Below, in pieces: positions 1 to 11,313 of a stretch of DNA of 64,000 bases. The notes under the pieces were generated by a model that made no database searches, had not been told where the DNA came from, and saw nothing but the letters and a program-made list of their open reading frames with translations. Where the stretch lies: the NCBI GenBank assembly GCA_905250115.1, contig CAJNOI010000001.1, positions 1,304,977 to 1,368,976 on the forward strand, read 5' to 3'. Every line of letters starts with the position of its first letter. The first letter of the stretch is position 1. This stretch comes from Adineta steineri (taxonomy: Eukaryota; Rotifera; Eurotatoria; Adinetida; Adinetidae). The translations under genes were made by a program, and so were the position numbers.

Positions 1-258
1 AAGCCATAAATTATGAAGACTTATATTATTAGTTGAATCAGTTAAATTTTCTTTATAATATGTTGAATAATAACGAGATATTTTATCAATAATACATGGA
101 AAATAAAGATGACGTGAAAGCATTAAATAAAATGGTTCTGGTGTTTCAGAACGATTTACTTTACTCTTATCTTCTTCAGACAATAGAAAACATATTGGTA
201 TACGTGATTGCCATAATTCACGTGTGATTTCTTTATCATCTAAAGGTGATGTATTCAT
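1..258 (-). CDS. ATG5: Autophagy protein 5, N-terminal part (runs off the left edge)
   Basis: Reading the minus strand from the ATG at 258-256 gives 86 uninterrupted codons to the window edge. The protein starts MNTSPLDDKEITRELWQSRI and continues PICFLLSEEDK, EPFYLMLSRHLYFPCIIDK. This is the ATG5 N-terminus: in animals it begins with a short acidic stretch, then D-x-W-x-x-RIP-x-CF-x-L, then EPYY-x-LLPR and a DK-containing helix. ATG5 is conjugated to ATG12 and, with ATG16, promotes lipidation of ATG8/LC3 on the phagophore in the cytosol. The visible part covers the start of the first ubiquitin-like fold; the acceptor lysine and the rest lie outside the window. No intron falls in the visible part. 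The ATG chosen is the first one in frame and sits just after AT-rich, stop-containing DNA. Confidence 0.88.
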   Translation of the reverse strand, partial: MNTSPLDDKEITRELWQSRIPICFLLSEEDKSKVNRSETPEPFYLMLSRHLYFPCIIDKISRYYSTYYKENLTDSTNNISLHNLWL

Positions 259-1700
259 CTAAAATAAAAATAATTAATTTCGATAATAATTAAATGTCAT
301 GTCTTGATGTCGATCAAAAGAAACGAATAGGTATATTGAGTTTCTTGTATACGTGAAGACAGACAAACGGAAAAAATAATAAGTTAAGATCGATGAGTCA
401 TAGAGCGATAAGAACAGATCGGTTGAACAGCATAAATATCGATTACAGGAACGATCGATATGTATACATAGTTTGATTCGAAACATACCGTGAAAAGACT
501 AAGTGATGAAAGAGAAAGAATATAACCATAGAGAAAACTCCAATGTCTGTAAATGATAACAAGAGAAAAAATTTAGAGACAACTGTCACTACATCACAAT
601 AAAAACTATGAAATTTTTTATTTTTTTAATAAAATATTTTATTTTATATGACTACTAAAATGAACTAATTCTTTAGTTCAACATAATTGATTAATAATTG
701 ACCAGCTGTTACTATATATTTGAACATAATGTTATGGTTTATTTCGTTATGCTTGATTTATCATATCGACTAATTAATAATGGCATTAGGATGTTGTAAA
801 CATCTGATGCAGCTATAAACATAATTATAACAGTAATCTTGATAAGACTAGACATTTAAAAATAAAAATATGTTTTATTTCGAATATATAATTGATATCT
901 ATATATATATTGATAATTAAGTATATTAATGATCATCTGGTTCAGTAATACAAACCTTCAATTAAGATCACTATATAGTAATTAAATAAACTATTTTTGT
1001 TTATTTGAATTTATCTGATGGATCTGTTTTCATCATATGTTGTTTTCTAATAATTCTAGCATATTTTGTCATTATTCGTTTTTCTCTTCTATACTTATCA
1101 TAATAAACAAAAATCTATATCATACATTGTATTGATATATTTCAATCATCTCATATTCTTTCATCCATATTTTGTAAACGATATATTGATAATCGAAATA
1201 ATCAATATTGTCTAATGTATACATCCGATAAATCATTCTCTATCTATACTAATAATTATTGCCTAAAATTGATAATAAATCATATCATATCTAAAAATAA
1301 GATAGAACATCCAACTTGTGCTTTGTTCTCATAGCTCAATTCTTGTATTCTTTTTAACACCACGTATAGAATCTAATCTATTGTTAGTTATAAAAGTATG
1401 ATAGAAGTAAGAGAAGCGTTCCCGTTCAAATTTTCATGATGTTTGTCTTGAGATTATCAGCTTATCATGTCAAAAATATAAATAAAACAAATTGAACACC
1501 TGAATTATTTATCAGAACAAAAACAAAAAGAAATGCAAATCAAAACATATTAAGACAAAGAATTATAGTAGGAAAATATTCGCTTGTTACAGTATACACA
1601 TAAACACATAAGATTTTTCAATGAGATAAAGAAAAATGTGCTAATCTACACAACAAAAGAAAAGAAAAATTTCTCCATTCACTAATCAGAGAAGAAAATT
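259..1700. other. Intergenic DNA between ATG5 and dystroglycan
   Basis: AT-rich sequence with stops in all frames. It must hold the ATG5 promoter (minus strand, just right of 258) and the 3' end of the dystroglycan transcript (left of 1701). I see no RNA gene, transposon end or long open frame here. Confidence 0.6.
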
Positions 1701-3210
1701 TCAAAACGATTCTTTCTCTGATTCATTTTGTTCTTGCCCATTATTTAATGGTGCTTTTTCAATACGCATAACCAATGGTGTATGTGTTTGTTCAATTTTT
1801 TCATCAAGTTCTTCGGCAAATACAACAGGAATGCCTAAAAAATAAAATAATAAATAGAATAAAGTTTATTATTTAAATAAAAAATATACAACCTTTGGAA
1901 ATAAATTGTCTTTGATCATGTTGTCGACTGGCCTTTTTATATAAATCATTTTGTTCTTTATGTTTTCTATTATATGAATAATTTTGATAGAGAAGTTTAT
2001 TTGTTGGACTACTCGATATTCCATTTGGTAAGAGTAATGTTGATGATGATGATGGACGACGATTACAGCAGAGACAACATGCAACAATAGCACAAATGAA
2101 TAATCCAATTGCAATTACTGCTAATGGTACAATAACAAGTGGTTGATAAAATTGTTTTAAATATATAAGATTATTAAATGATGTTACTGTTCGATTTAAT
2201 TTTACTGAATTATCGTGTAATAACCTTGGTCGAACTGTTATTTCACCTTTTTTCAAATTAATCATCGGAGTGATTAATCTTAATATCGTTGTTGTTGTTG
2301 TTATTGTTGTTGCTATTGTGGTTGAGGTCGTTGATTGTTGTGGATTTATTCGAACAATTGAAATTTCAATTAATGGTAAAGAAAAAAACGGTAATAATTG
2401 TAAACGTCGTGAATAATAACGATCAAGTAATGTTTTTAAATGATATGTTAAATTTGTTGAAAAATATAAATCACATGAAAAATAAACTTTTATCATAGAA
2501 CCATTTATTTTATGTATTGTTATTAATGATTCACTTAAATTAAGTGCTAAAGATAATGTTCGAACAATATAATAACGATTTAATAATGAATTATTATAAT
2601 TTATTGATGAAATATCAAATACACCAAGAAGAAGATGATCGGATGGATAGAATAAGGATGATGGTGGAGTAAAATTAAAATTTAATTTTAATTCAATTAA
2701 ATTATTTAATTCTGTTTTATAAAGAAAGAAAAAACCACAATTCGAAATTTTTATATTATCAAAAAACGTTTTTTGAACCTGAATTTGTATGATTAGTTAA
2801 TTGTTGAAATTCAATTATAAATGGACCTGAATAATCTCCATGTAATGGTAAAGCATATATAGTTCCATTCTCAATAGAAAACCAAAGTTTATTTCGTGGT
2901 TCAATACTTATTACACGTGTATTATGAATATTTAATGAACGTTGATAAATTTTATTATAATCAACATTAGCAGTAAATTCCTATAGAAAAAAAACATATA
3001 TATCATCTATCATTGTCATTTATAATAGACATTAAATTTACTAATGTTGATGAAGAAGATGTGTGACGATGTTGATGATAATTATTTTTATTGGTCTGGT
3101 TATATAAAAGATTGAGAATGAATGAATGAAAGAATAAAGATAAGTAATCTTACCATTTCCGCTATTTGCGGATATGAAATAAGGAATAAAAGAAGACTTT
3201 GAACTAACAT
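1701..3210 (-). CDS. DAG1: Dystroglycan-like type I membrane protein with a shortened cytoplasmic tail
   Basis: Four exons on the minus strand: 3154-3210, 2779-2980, 1893-2711, 1701-1834. Joined they make 1212 nt, 403 residues. Residues 1-18 are a signal peptide (MLVQSLLLFLIS). An extracellular region with several N-x-S/T sites follows, then a threonine-rich stretch (about 209-227), one membrane helix at about 276-299 (LVIVPLAVIAIGLFICAIVA), a cysteine patch (CCLCC) and a tail. The tail motif ISKGIPVVFAEELDE with EKAPL matches the juxtamembrane tail of dystroglycan (KKGVPIIFADELDD, EKAPL in vertebrates), which identifies the family. Dystroglycan links extracellular matrix to dystrophin at the plasma membrane. 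Vertebrate dystroglycan is about 895 residues; this one lacks most of the N-terminal and mucin regions and ends about 20 residues after EKAPL, without the C-terminal PPxY motif. The dystroglycan call is firm for the tail and weaker for the ectodomain. Confidence 0.75.
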
Positions 3211-5222
3211 GATTTTTTGCTTTTTATTATGTTTAATAGTCACCGTTTCGGCCAACAACGTGAATCAACCATGATCATTGTACGTATTTGAGAAGTGATA
3301 TACTTAGACCTTTCTTTTTTTTCTCTTTCTCCTCTCCCTCTCCCTCTCTCTCTCGTTCTTCTTTTCTCCTGTTCTTCTTCTTCTTCTTCTTCTTTTTCTT
3401 CTATTTCTTTTTTATTCGATGTTTATATAGTACATACACTGACTTTGCGAATAAATGTTCAGAAGAATGATGAATGTGTTACTACTGCTGTTGTATTATT
3501 ATTGTTATTAGCATGATTTTTTTTCTTCTTCTTCTTCTTCTTTATTCGATCTATACTCATTTCTGTTGTGTCTATTGTTGTTATTCGCGCTTGATTGTTA
3601 TCATCTGTTGTTCGAGAAGACAAGAAAGGATATCGTCAATATTAAGGAGTAATGCTCTCTTTTTTTGTTCTGCTTTCTACTTAAGATTGTCGATGTTATT
3701 AGCAGAATGAAAATACTAATAGAAGAAAGAAAGAAAAGAGAAAGAAGAAAAAAGAATGAGTCAAATGAATAGAATGGAAGTGGTCGTCGACCGGTCAGTT
3801 AGATGGAGATCAAGATAATGGGTATAGACGTATCGAAATGACCCAGCGTGATGTGAGCTTGATAATACGGAAGAGGGAGAGAGAGAAAGAAAAAGAAGAC
3901 ATAGAACGAGTTGATGAGTGCTTACATATCCATATACAACACTATACGCCTCCCTGTCTTTTTTTTCTCATATAGTGACTATATGTTACTTTTTATAAAT
4001 GAGACAAAACGCAGTATCTTAAATGTTGTTCTCAATTCATTCACTGAATTACTCCCACCTTCATTAAAGTTTCAAAAGAAAAATTGATCTTGACCTTATC
4101 AAGTAATATACATTCAGTAGTGGTGAACCCCCCAGAATGAGATTCAATTTGAAATGATTTTTTTTGTTTTATGTAATCGATTTCTTTTTTTTTTCTCTCT
4201 CTCTTCTTGTTTGAAGACATATGAATACACTCGAAATACTACTTCGATTTCTTTTGTTTCTCTTCCATCATTATTACACATATTTCTCGCCTTTTTGACG
4301 TACAAACGGGTTTGAAGAGCATCGTAATTGAACATAATGATGATGATGCATAAACGTAAGCACATCATTTCTATCGATAAGATGACGATTATACAACAAT
4401 TATCTATTTACACTCATGTGTTTTTGGTGAGAATGTCCGGTGGTCTATACGCATCTAGTCAAAACATACACGAGCAACACATTTTCACATAAATCATCAT
4501 GAGGATATATATGTGTATGCGTCTTCACCTTAGGGCGTCTCTTCTTACACGTAATCGAAAGCAGATGATATCATAAAAAGTCGTCCAAACTTAGTCTCTT
4601 GAGTAAGAAGAAGAAAGAAAGAAAGAAAGAAAGAAAAAGATTTGGAAATCTCTATGGATATTAATCAATCGCATCATTTAGTTGGATATAAGTTTTGTCT
4701 TGATTTGCGATACAATTAGAAATGATATATGAGTAGTACAAACTGTATTCGATTGCTTCTTTTTCTTCTCTCTCTCTCTCTCTCGCCTAACTATCATATA
4801 TATAGATCTCATATTCAAAGTATATCAAGACAAAAAAAAACAGAAATAACCCAAACTCAAACGGCCATGTGGTCTACATAACTATAACAAAATTAACCAT
4901 GCATATTATGAATTAAGATAGTAATCGTATCGGTCAATGATAATAGAATCTCAAAACAAATCTTAATTATATCTCGATGAAATATTTTTTAATTCTAATA
5001 ACCAAAATATAAAACATAAGAAGTTCATACATATATGTTTATATTAAGAAAAAAGACTAGTTGCTGAATTAAATAAACATTTTGCAAAAAAATTATATAA
5101 TCTATTTTCTTTGAAAGATCTATTGGGTAACTGTCATCAGTAAATACATAGGATGGAAACAATCTGTAGAGAAGAAGAAAAAAACAGGGATCATTTTTTA
5201 GTCAATGAAATAAATAGAATAA
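3211..5222. other. Intergenic DNA with pyrimidine-rich and simple repeats
   Basis: Upstream region of the dystroglycan gene and 3' side of the OCIAD1 gene. It holds a long CT-rich tract (about 3300-3420), a TTC tract (about 3523-3541), a GAAA tract (about 4614-4636) and a TC tract (about 4758-4784). Open frames inside these tracts are low-complexity (runs of F, S, L) and I do not treat them as genes. Confidence 0.65.
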
Positions 5223-5720
5223 TCATTTAGTTGTATGATAAATGGGATCACCATATTGATTAACACCTACAGGAACTGTATGTGTATCTGGATCAACTGG
5301 ATCTGGTAAAAATACTACAGCTTCACTTGGATCTCTTGATGGTTTTGATATAAATCTTTGATTATTATGTTCATCTGGATTAGCACCTGCTTGTACAACT
5401 TCAACACCACGAATTGCATGTGCTAAATTACTTTCAGGAATTTGTGTAAGAATTTTGTTTCGACAAGTTGGTGCATATGATATTTTTCCGAGTATATAAC
5501 CAGCAAATAAACTTGTACTAAGTTTAAGCCATTTTCCTTTTGTTGTAATCATATTTCTTGACATTGCATATTGTGTTGCAAAGAATGTCATTAAACCTAA
5601 TGGTATACTCCGATACATAAGTGATTCTTTTTCACATTCAGCTAAGACACGTTTTTCTTCCTGATTAAGTTGTGTAGGTGGCATTTGTGGATGAGCTTGA
5701 GTTGTATTATTTTGAGACAT
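5223..5720 (-). CDS. OCIAD1: OCIA-domain protein (OCIAD1/2-like)
   Basis: Single exon, 165 residues. After a polar N-terminus, residues about 20-100 read LNQEEKRVLAECEKESLMYR, then a hydrophobic stretch with FFATQYAMSR, and AGYILGKISYAPTCRNKIL. This is the OCIA domain layout: acidic start, E-C-x-x-ES-x-x-YR, two short membrane-associated helices, and GK-x-SY-x-x-TC. The C-terminal part is proline- and aspartate-rich (PDPVDPDTHTVPVG). OCIAD proteins sit in the mitochondrial inner membrane and endosomes and affect respiratory-complex assembly and signalling; that role is family knowledge, not visible here. The gene lies 173 nt downstream of the MRGBP-like gene on the same strand. The assignment to OCIAD1 rather than OCIAD2 rests on the extended C-terminus and is tentative. 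Confidence 0.8.
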   Translation of the reverse strand: MSQNNTTQAHPQMPPTQLNQEEKRVLAECEKESLMYRSIPLGLMTFFATQYAMSRNMITTKGKWLKLSTSLFAGYILGKISYAPTCRNKILTQIPESNLAHAIRGVEVVQAGANPDEHNNQRFISKPSRDPSEAVVFLPDPVDPDTHTVPVGVNQYGDPIYHTTK

Positions 5721-5893
5721 GTTTATTTATTTTTTATTATTTTTTTCCTTTGTATTTCTACAATATAAATTCATTAGTATAACAGATCTTTATATCTATA
5801 TATATATATATAATTAATTTGATTTCTTTTCTCTTTTTTTTCTTTTCGTTTCTTTTAGAAAGAAAAATATTATGTACAAAATTTGAAAGTATT

Positions 5894-6546
5894 CTATTTT
5901 TGTCCTCGTAAACGTGTACCAATTGAATCACTAGTTGGTATTGATCGAGTCGATATTCGAGATGTATCTTTAACAGATTTACGTTTATCTGTTTTCGATT
6001 GCTGTTGTTGTTGTTGTTGTGATGGTGATTGTTCTACTTCTTCTTCTTTTATTTGTGGATTCAGTTTTTGTCGACCACTTCGACGACCTGTATCACTATT
6101 TGGTGTAAGAGATGTTGGTGACATTGGACGTTTTCGTGTTTTAGTAATAATTGGTGTCGATGGTTGTGGTGGTGGTGATGGTGATGATGTTGGTTCAATT
6201 TTATTTGATAAATCTTTTTCAGTTTGTTGTTCTTGTTTAACATTAATTGGAATCCATTTAAAATCATGATCATTTGATTCCGGTAATTCCGGATTATCAA
6301 ATACACTTTCATCATATCTATTAAAATAAAATAAAATAATTTGATTAATTGTTTTTCAATAAAAAAATATATTTACAATGTACGAAGATGATCAACCATT
6401 TCATTGAATGAAAAATTAGGTGGAATACTGGATTGATTAAGACGTTTCCATAGAAGAAGATAAAAGATTCCTTTAGGTAAAACATGTTCAGACATTGTCG
6501 ATAAATGATAAAGAAGATCAATTTCTGATTCAATTGATAATGGCAT
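5894..6546 (-). CDS. MRGBP: MRGBP/EAF7-like subunit of the NuA4/TIP60 histone acetyltransferase
   Basis: Two exons, 6377-6546 and 5894-6317, split by a 59 nt GT-AG intron; 197 residues. The N-terminal half reads SIESEIDLLYHLSTMSEHVL, PKGIFYLLLWKRL, then DHLRTLYDESVF, PELPESNDHDFKWIP. This follows the MRGBP/Eaf7 (CT20) pattern: E-x-E-x-x-L near the start, P-x-G, a helix containing WxHL-x-T-x-YD, then a short acidic linker and F-x-LP. The C-terminal half is disordered, with a poly-Q run of seven, serine/proline stretches and basic patches (TKTRKRP, GRRSGRQK). The human protein bridges MRG15 to the TIP60 complex in the nucleus. The gene is divergent from the EF-hand pair (458 nt apart) and lies just upstream of the OCIAD1-like gene. 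Family placement rests on motif order, not on an alignment. Confidence 0.65.
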
Positions 6547-7004
6547 TTTTAATAATAACAATGTCTGACAAATTAGATTGGAAAAACAATCGTATTTTTT
6601 TTTTATATCAAATCGTCTGAACAGTATAAAACAAAGAGGATTTTTTTGAATTGTGATTATCAAATGAAATATGATGGTACGTGCTATGACCAATAGAAAA
6701 ATCTATGTAAATATATACAACAGACAACATCAGTTAGCGACATCTTATGTATAAATAAATTTCAATGATATTATAAGAATTATGAAGAACTTTAATTGAA
6801 TAAAATGATCTATATATGTATGTTTGTCTAGTTCTTATTATTATACTGATTAAAATGATATACTTTACAAATAAAAAGACATAGTATCAGTATTATTTTT
6901 AAGTTAACTTTCGAGCATTTACGTCAGAGATGATGATAAGATAAGATATAAATTAGCATATATAAGTACTCGAATATTTGAACTAAGTATGGATAATATT
7001 TTAA
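6547..7004. promoter_or_regulatory. Divergent intergenic region, MRGBP-like / EF-hand A
   Basis: 458 nt of AT-rich DNA between two start codons pointing away from each other. It must carry both promoters. I see no clear TATA box or repeat that I would assign to one side. Confidence 0.4.
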
Positions 7005-7680
7005 ATGGCAACAGAAAATACTCAAGGTAAATCAATCTTCTATGTAATTATTCTATTAATTTTCCTTTTTTTCTAGAATTACGATTACTTTTTGCTTTAT
7101 TTGATGTTGATAATAGTGGCACATTGACAAGAGATGAACTTAAACAATTACTTCAATCACCTGATCCAGATGGTCCAACAGTATCAGAAGAACAAGTCAA
7201 CGATTATTTAAAACTTGCTGATACTGATAGTAAATAATATTATTTTATTATGAAATTTATTCTAACCTATATAACTTTAGATAGTGGCGATATATCTGTA
7301 GATGAATTTATAGCTTTTATAAACAATAATGTTCCACAAGGTGCTTATGGATTAAAAAGTATATTTCGAACAATTGGTAAGAAAGAATAAAACCTATATG
7401 ACTCTATGTGAATATTCTATTAAAAATCTAGATACAAGTGGTGATGGTTTTGTTGAAAAAGATGAATTTGAACAAGTAAAAAGCAAAAATAAAAGTTTAA
7501 ATCAAACTTTAGTTACTATTTTCGAGAAAAAATTTCAACAAGATGCATCTAGTAAAGTCACCTATGAACGTATGTCATTTTCTTATTATTTGAAAATATA
7601 AAATTTCTAAATCTTAAATAATTACTTTAGAATTTGTGGAAGGTGTTAATGAATATTACAACAACCTTAACAAACAATAA
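7005..7680 (+). CDS. EF-hand calcium-binding protein A (calmodulin-like)
   Basis: Five exons: 7005-7026, 7077-7229, 7281-7376, 7432-7569, 7631-7680; 459 nt, 152 residues. Four helix-loop-helix units are visible. Loop 1 is DVDNSGTLTRDE, loop 2 DTDNSGDISVDE, loop 3 DTSGDGFVEKDE; all keep Asp at position 1, Gly at 6 and Glu at 12. The fourth, QQDASSKVTYEQ, has lost the first Asp and the Gly and ends in Gln, so it probably does not bind Ca2+. The length is close to calmodulin (149), but the sequence is not calmodulin: linkers differ and there is an insert (SPDPDGPTVSEE) after loop 1. The protein is probably cytosolic (no signal peptide). It is the first of two tandem paralogues. The start is the ATG at 7005; the nearby upstream ATG at 6989 runs into a stop. 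A polyadenylation signal AATAAA is at 7707. Confidence 0.85.
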
Positions 7681-8038
7681 AATTTTATTTTAGAATATTT
7701 TTTATAAATAAATCTTTTTTCATACCTATTGTTTTTATGTGGTTAGTAGTTGAAGAAATTCTAGAATAATTTTTTATAATAAAATTGTACTTTGACAACC
7801 ATCATGGTTAAAATGTATAGTTATAAACAGAATGCACATATATGATGTTATCTCTCAATTATTCTGTAGTTGATCGTGAATAATCTATCTACATGTAATA
7901 ATTTTGCATTTTAAAAACTAAGTTATTTATATCATACGTCTATCTTTTTAATATTTACTCGAGATAAAGAACAATAGATATGTATATAAACATATTATTC
8001 TTTTTTTTTATATAACATTATCATTTATCAAAAATAAA
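7681..8038. other. Spacer between the two EF-hand genes
   Basis: About 360 nt of AT-rich DNA holding the 3' end of EF-hand gene A and the promoter of gene B. Nothing else recognised. Confidence 0.5.
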
Positions 8039-8698
8039 ATGGCTACACATGATATTCATGGTAAATTGTAATTATTCATAAAACTATTGTCATCTATGTT
8101 TTTTCAGAATTAAAATTACTCTTTTCTTTATTCGATGTTGATCATGATGGTCATATTTCACAAGATGAAATCAAGCGATTAGTTCAAGTTGTCTCTGGAC
8201 ATCCATGGACAGAAGAACAACTTGCTGCATTTATGCAACTTACTGACACTGATAGTAAATACTGATCTTTTTTTGTTATTATTGAGTGTTAATAAAACTT
8301 TTACATATAGCTAGTGGTGATATTAATATGGAAGAATTTACTGTAATGATGAATCAATATGTTCCAACAAGTACTCTTGGATTACGTGATTTATTTAATA
8401 CATTTGGTAAGAAAGACAAAAAAAAAGATTTAACTAATAAATAAATAAATAATGAAAGATTTAAGTGGTGATGGTTATGTTGATAAACAAGAATTTGAAA
8501 AAGTAACGAAAGAAAAAGGCAACGAATTAAATCAAGATCAAATTGATATATTTAATAAAATATTTCAACAAGATGAAAATAGCAAAGTTACTTATGAACG
8601 TTCGTATTTTTATTTTTCTAATAAAAAAATAATTTATATTATTTTTAGAATTTATTGATGGTGCAACTGAAGTTTACAAAAGTTTAAAATTTAATTAA
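8039..8698 (+). CDS. EF-hand calcium-binding protein B (tandem paralogue of A)
   Basis: Five exons: 8039-8060, 8108-8254, 8311-8406, 8459-8599, 8649-8698; 456 nt, 151 residues. Exon lengths (22, 147, 96, 141, 50) nearly equal those of gene A (22, 153, 96, 138, 50), and introns cut the same codons, so A and B arose by tandem duplication. Loop 1 is DVDHDGHISQDE, loop 2 DTDTSGDINMEE, loop 3 DLSGDGYVDKQE. The fourth, QQDENSKVTYEQ, is degenerate in the same way as in A. No signal peptide. Downstream AATAAA at 8729. The exact EF-hand subfamily is not clear to me. Confidence 0.85.
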
Positions 8699-9475
8699 AA
8701 TACTTGTCTAAACTCTATTATTCTATCAAATAAACATGATGAAATCTTATATATATGAATGTTAAGTTATTCTTATGTATGTCATTTTGATTAAAAATTC
8801 TTTTCGACAATAATCTATACACATACCCATAATCCATCAGATGCCAAGTACTTTCATAATAAAAAAGATTTATTATAACATTATTGGTACAACGATAGAT
8901 ATTGATTCTAGAGATAATGTTTTAGAAAAAAAATCTTGAATTATAGTATAAAGTTTGTGTAGATATCAATGACATCATTCATATTTGATGGATATGTGAT
9001 CTTCATTATTCTCTATTTACTAGTATGATATCAAGTGCGGATTATATTATTTGGAAGAGATGTGTATCTATCAATTTGATGGATTGATATCATCATTTTC
9101 TTGTCTCCTGATGAGACAAACAATCTAACGTCATCGATCGATTGGCGAGATTTCACAGTAGGGGAAGCATAGGAAAAAGGAAATAACTAACTAACCAACC
9201 AACATTTTCTTCGATTAATGTACTCAACCAACAAGGCATACAATTGTTATACTTGTGTATATTTTTCTCTTTTTCCTTTCCTCTTATGCATAAAATGATA
9301 TTAGTCAATTGCACATCATCATATTTCAGTGAAAGTATTCACCTGCCGGAAACAAAACAAATACAAACGATCTTTGAGATCATTGAAAGAAGAAGAAGAA
9401 AAAAAGAAAAGAAAATTAGAGAGAACAAGAGAGAAAAGATACACACACACAAACGCATAAAAGAAGAAGAAGAAT
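8699..9475. other. Region between convergent EF-hand B and foxF
   Basis: Holds the 3' ends of two genes that point at each other. The right part (about 9380-9470) is purine-rich with AAGAAGAA runs that fall in the foxF 3' untranslated side. No further gene seen. Confidence 0.5.
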
Positions 9476-11313
9476 TTAATAGTTTGATGATGATGGATGA
9501 TGATCATAGCAGGATAATGTTGCCGGTAAAAGTGAATGTTTTTGATCAAGAAAACCAGCAAATGGATTTGCATAAAAATGATTATGTGGATCAAATGATG
9601 AACTTGTTGGTGGATGTGTTGGTGGATTTCCATATGAAAAATAAGTTGATTGAGATGGTCCTGATCCATAATGTACACTATTTGCAAAATGTACATGCGA
9701 TCCTGAATCAGTATCATCTGTAATCCTTGCATTTGTCGATAAGGCATTTGTATTTGTTGTTGATGATGTTGATGAAGAACAAGATGAATTATTTGTTGTA
9801 AAATGAGAACGATGAGGATAAGTGGAAGAATATGAGGCCATGAGTGCTGCAGCTGCATAGAGATCTGACGAATGATGTCCATTGACTGCTGCTGTTGTTG
9901 ATGACGATGAAGCAGCATAATTACTAAGATCAAAATAATTTGTAGGTCCTACACCAGTTGATGTCGAAGGCGATGATGATGATGGATTAGGATTGTAAGA
10001 GCTAACGGCACTTGGATCCATAGCTGATGATGTTGATGATGTTGCTGTACCATTTGAATTTGTTGAAACTGTTGTATCCATTTGACCTAAAAGATTTGGA
10101 TATGCTGATTGTTTTCCTAATTTTCGTCGAAATCCTACATAAAGAAAACAAAAATAAATATGAGAAAGAAAAAAGAATAATCTCGATTAATCACCTCTAG
10201 GTCTTCTTCGCATACAATTATCATCAAACATACAATCGGAATCAGGTGCTATCGTCCAATAATGTCCTTTTCCAGCTCGACCTATAAGAAAAATGTATGA
10301 TATTTTAATAAAAAAAAATATTTTTTAATGAAATTTACCCATTGCTTTTGGTAATTTAATAAAACATTCATTAAGACTTAAATTATGTCGAACAGAATTT
10401 TTCCATCCCATATAAGTTGAACGAAAAAACGGAAAACTTTGCTGTAAAAATGCATATATTTCTGATAATGTCATTTTTTTTGTTGGCGTACTATTAATAG
10501 CCATAACAATCAAAGCAATATACGAATCTAAAAATGAAACATATAAGATTTTATATTAGAATAAATAGAAAGTAAAAATCAAAAATATTTACATGGTGGT
10601 TTTTCTGCTCGACGATTTGATTTTCTTGGTGCATTATTAGATGGATTATTTGGTTCTTCTTTTTCTGGTGTTTTTAAATCCATATCTTCATCTTCATCTT
10701 CATCATCTTCTTCGGTACCTGTTGGATGACTTTCATTTGAATCTTCTTCACCTGACATTGTTAATTGAATATTTTTCATTGGTGATGAATGTTCAGATTT
10801 AATATCTAATTGAGAAGATAAGCCTGTTGATGATGGTATATAGTGCATATTGGATGAATGAGGATGATCAAGAGGATAGGATAATCGATTTGAATGATTA
10901 TTATTATTCGACTTTGAAAGATCAGGTGAGGATGCTGCTGCTGCTGCGGCTGCTTTCCAATAAGATGAACATTGAGAATATGGATCATTATAAAGATTAG
11001 TTGGTTGCATTGAATAATAACTAGCTGATGATGGTGGTTGTGGTGGCGTTGATGAATAATTATAACCATTAGGTGGATTATATAAATGTGTATGATGATG
11101 ATGAAAATGACCTGGATTTGTAGTATTCCCATTCATTGGACTATTGCTTGATGGATTTCGAGGATGATAGATCGATGTTGGTGCCGATGTAGTATGCAAA
11201 TGATGATGTTCATTTGTTGTATTGATCGACAATGTAACTGGTTTATCTGTATCAATTTTGATATTCATTTGACAAGTGTCAATAGTTGAAGATGATTGCT
11301 CAATTATCACCAT
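9476..11313 (-). CDS. FOXF: Forkhead transcription factor, FoxF class
   Basis: Four exons: 10593-11313, 10339-10527, 10195-10281, 9476-10134; 1656 nt, 551 residues. The forkhead domain spans about residues 238-330 across all four exons: [84 protein letters not shown]. The IVMAI variant, the ECFIKLPK helix and the RRRPRGFRRK wing 2 are typical of FoxF (FoxF1/F2, Drosophila biniou), a regulator of visceral mesoderm. The N-terminal 237 residues are low-complexity (His, Asn, Ser, a poly-Ala run) with an acidic stretch [12 protein letters not shown]. The C-terminal part is Ser/Thr/Asn-rich and ends [18 protein letters not shown] and [14 protein letters not shown], a possible activation region. The protein would act in the nucleus. 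The distance to the next upstream gene is large (2.8 kb), as is usual for developmental regulators. Confidence 0.9.

Noticed and set aside
3288-3710. Three overlapping plus-strand open frames
   Set aside because: Low-complexity F/S/L translations of CT-rich tracts.
9244-9933. Long open frames on both strands over the 3' part of foxF
   Set aside because: They are other-frame readings of Ser/His/Gln-rich codons in the foxF last exon and lack family motifs.
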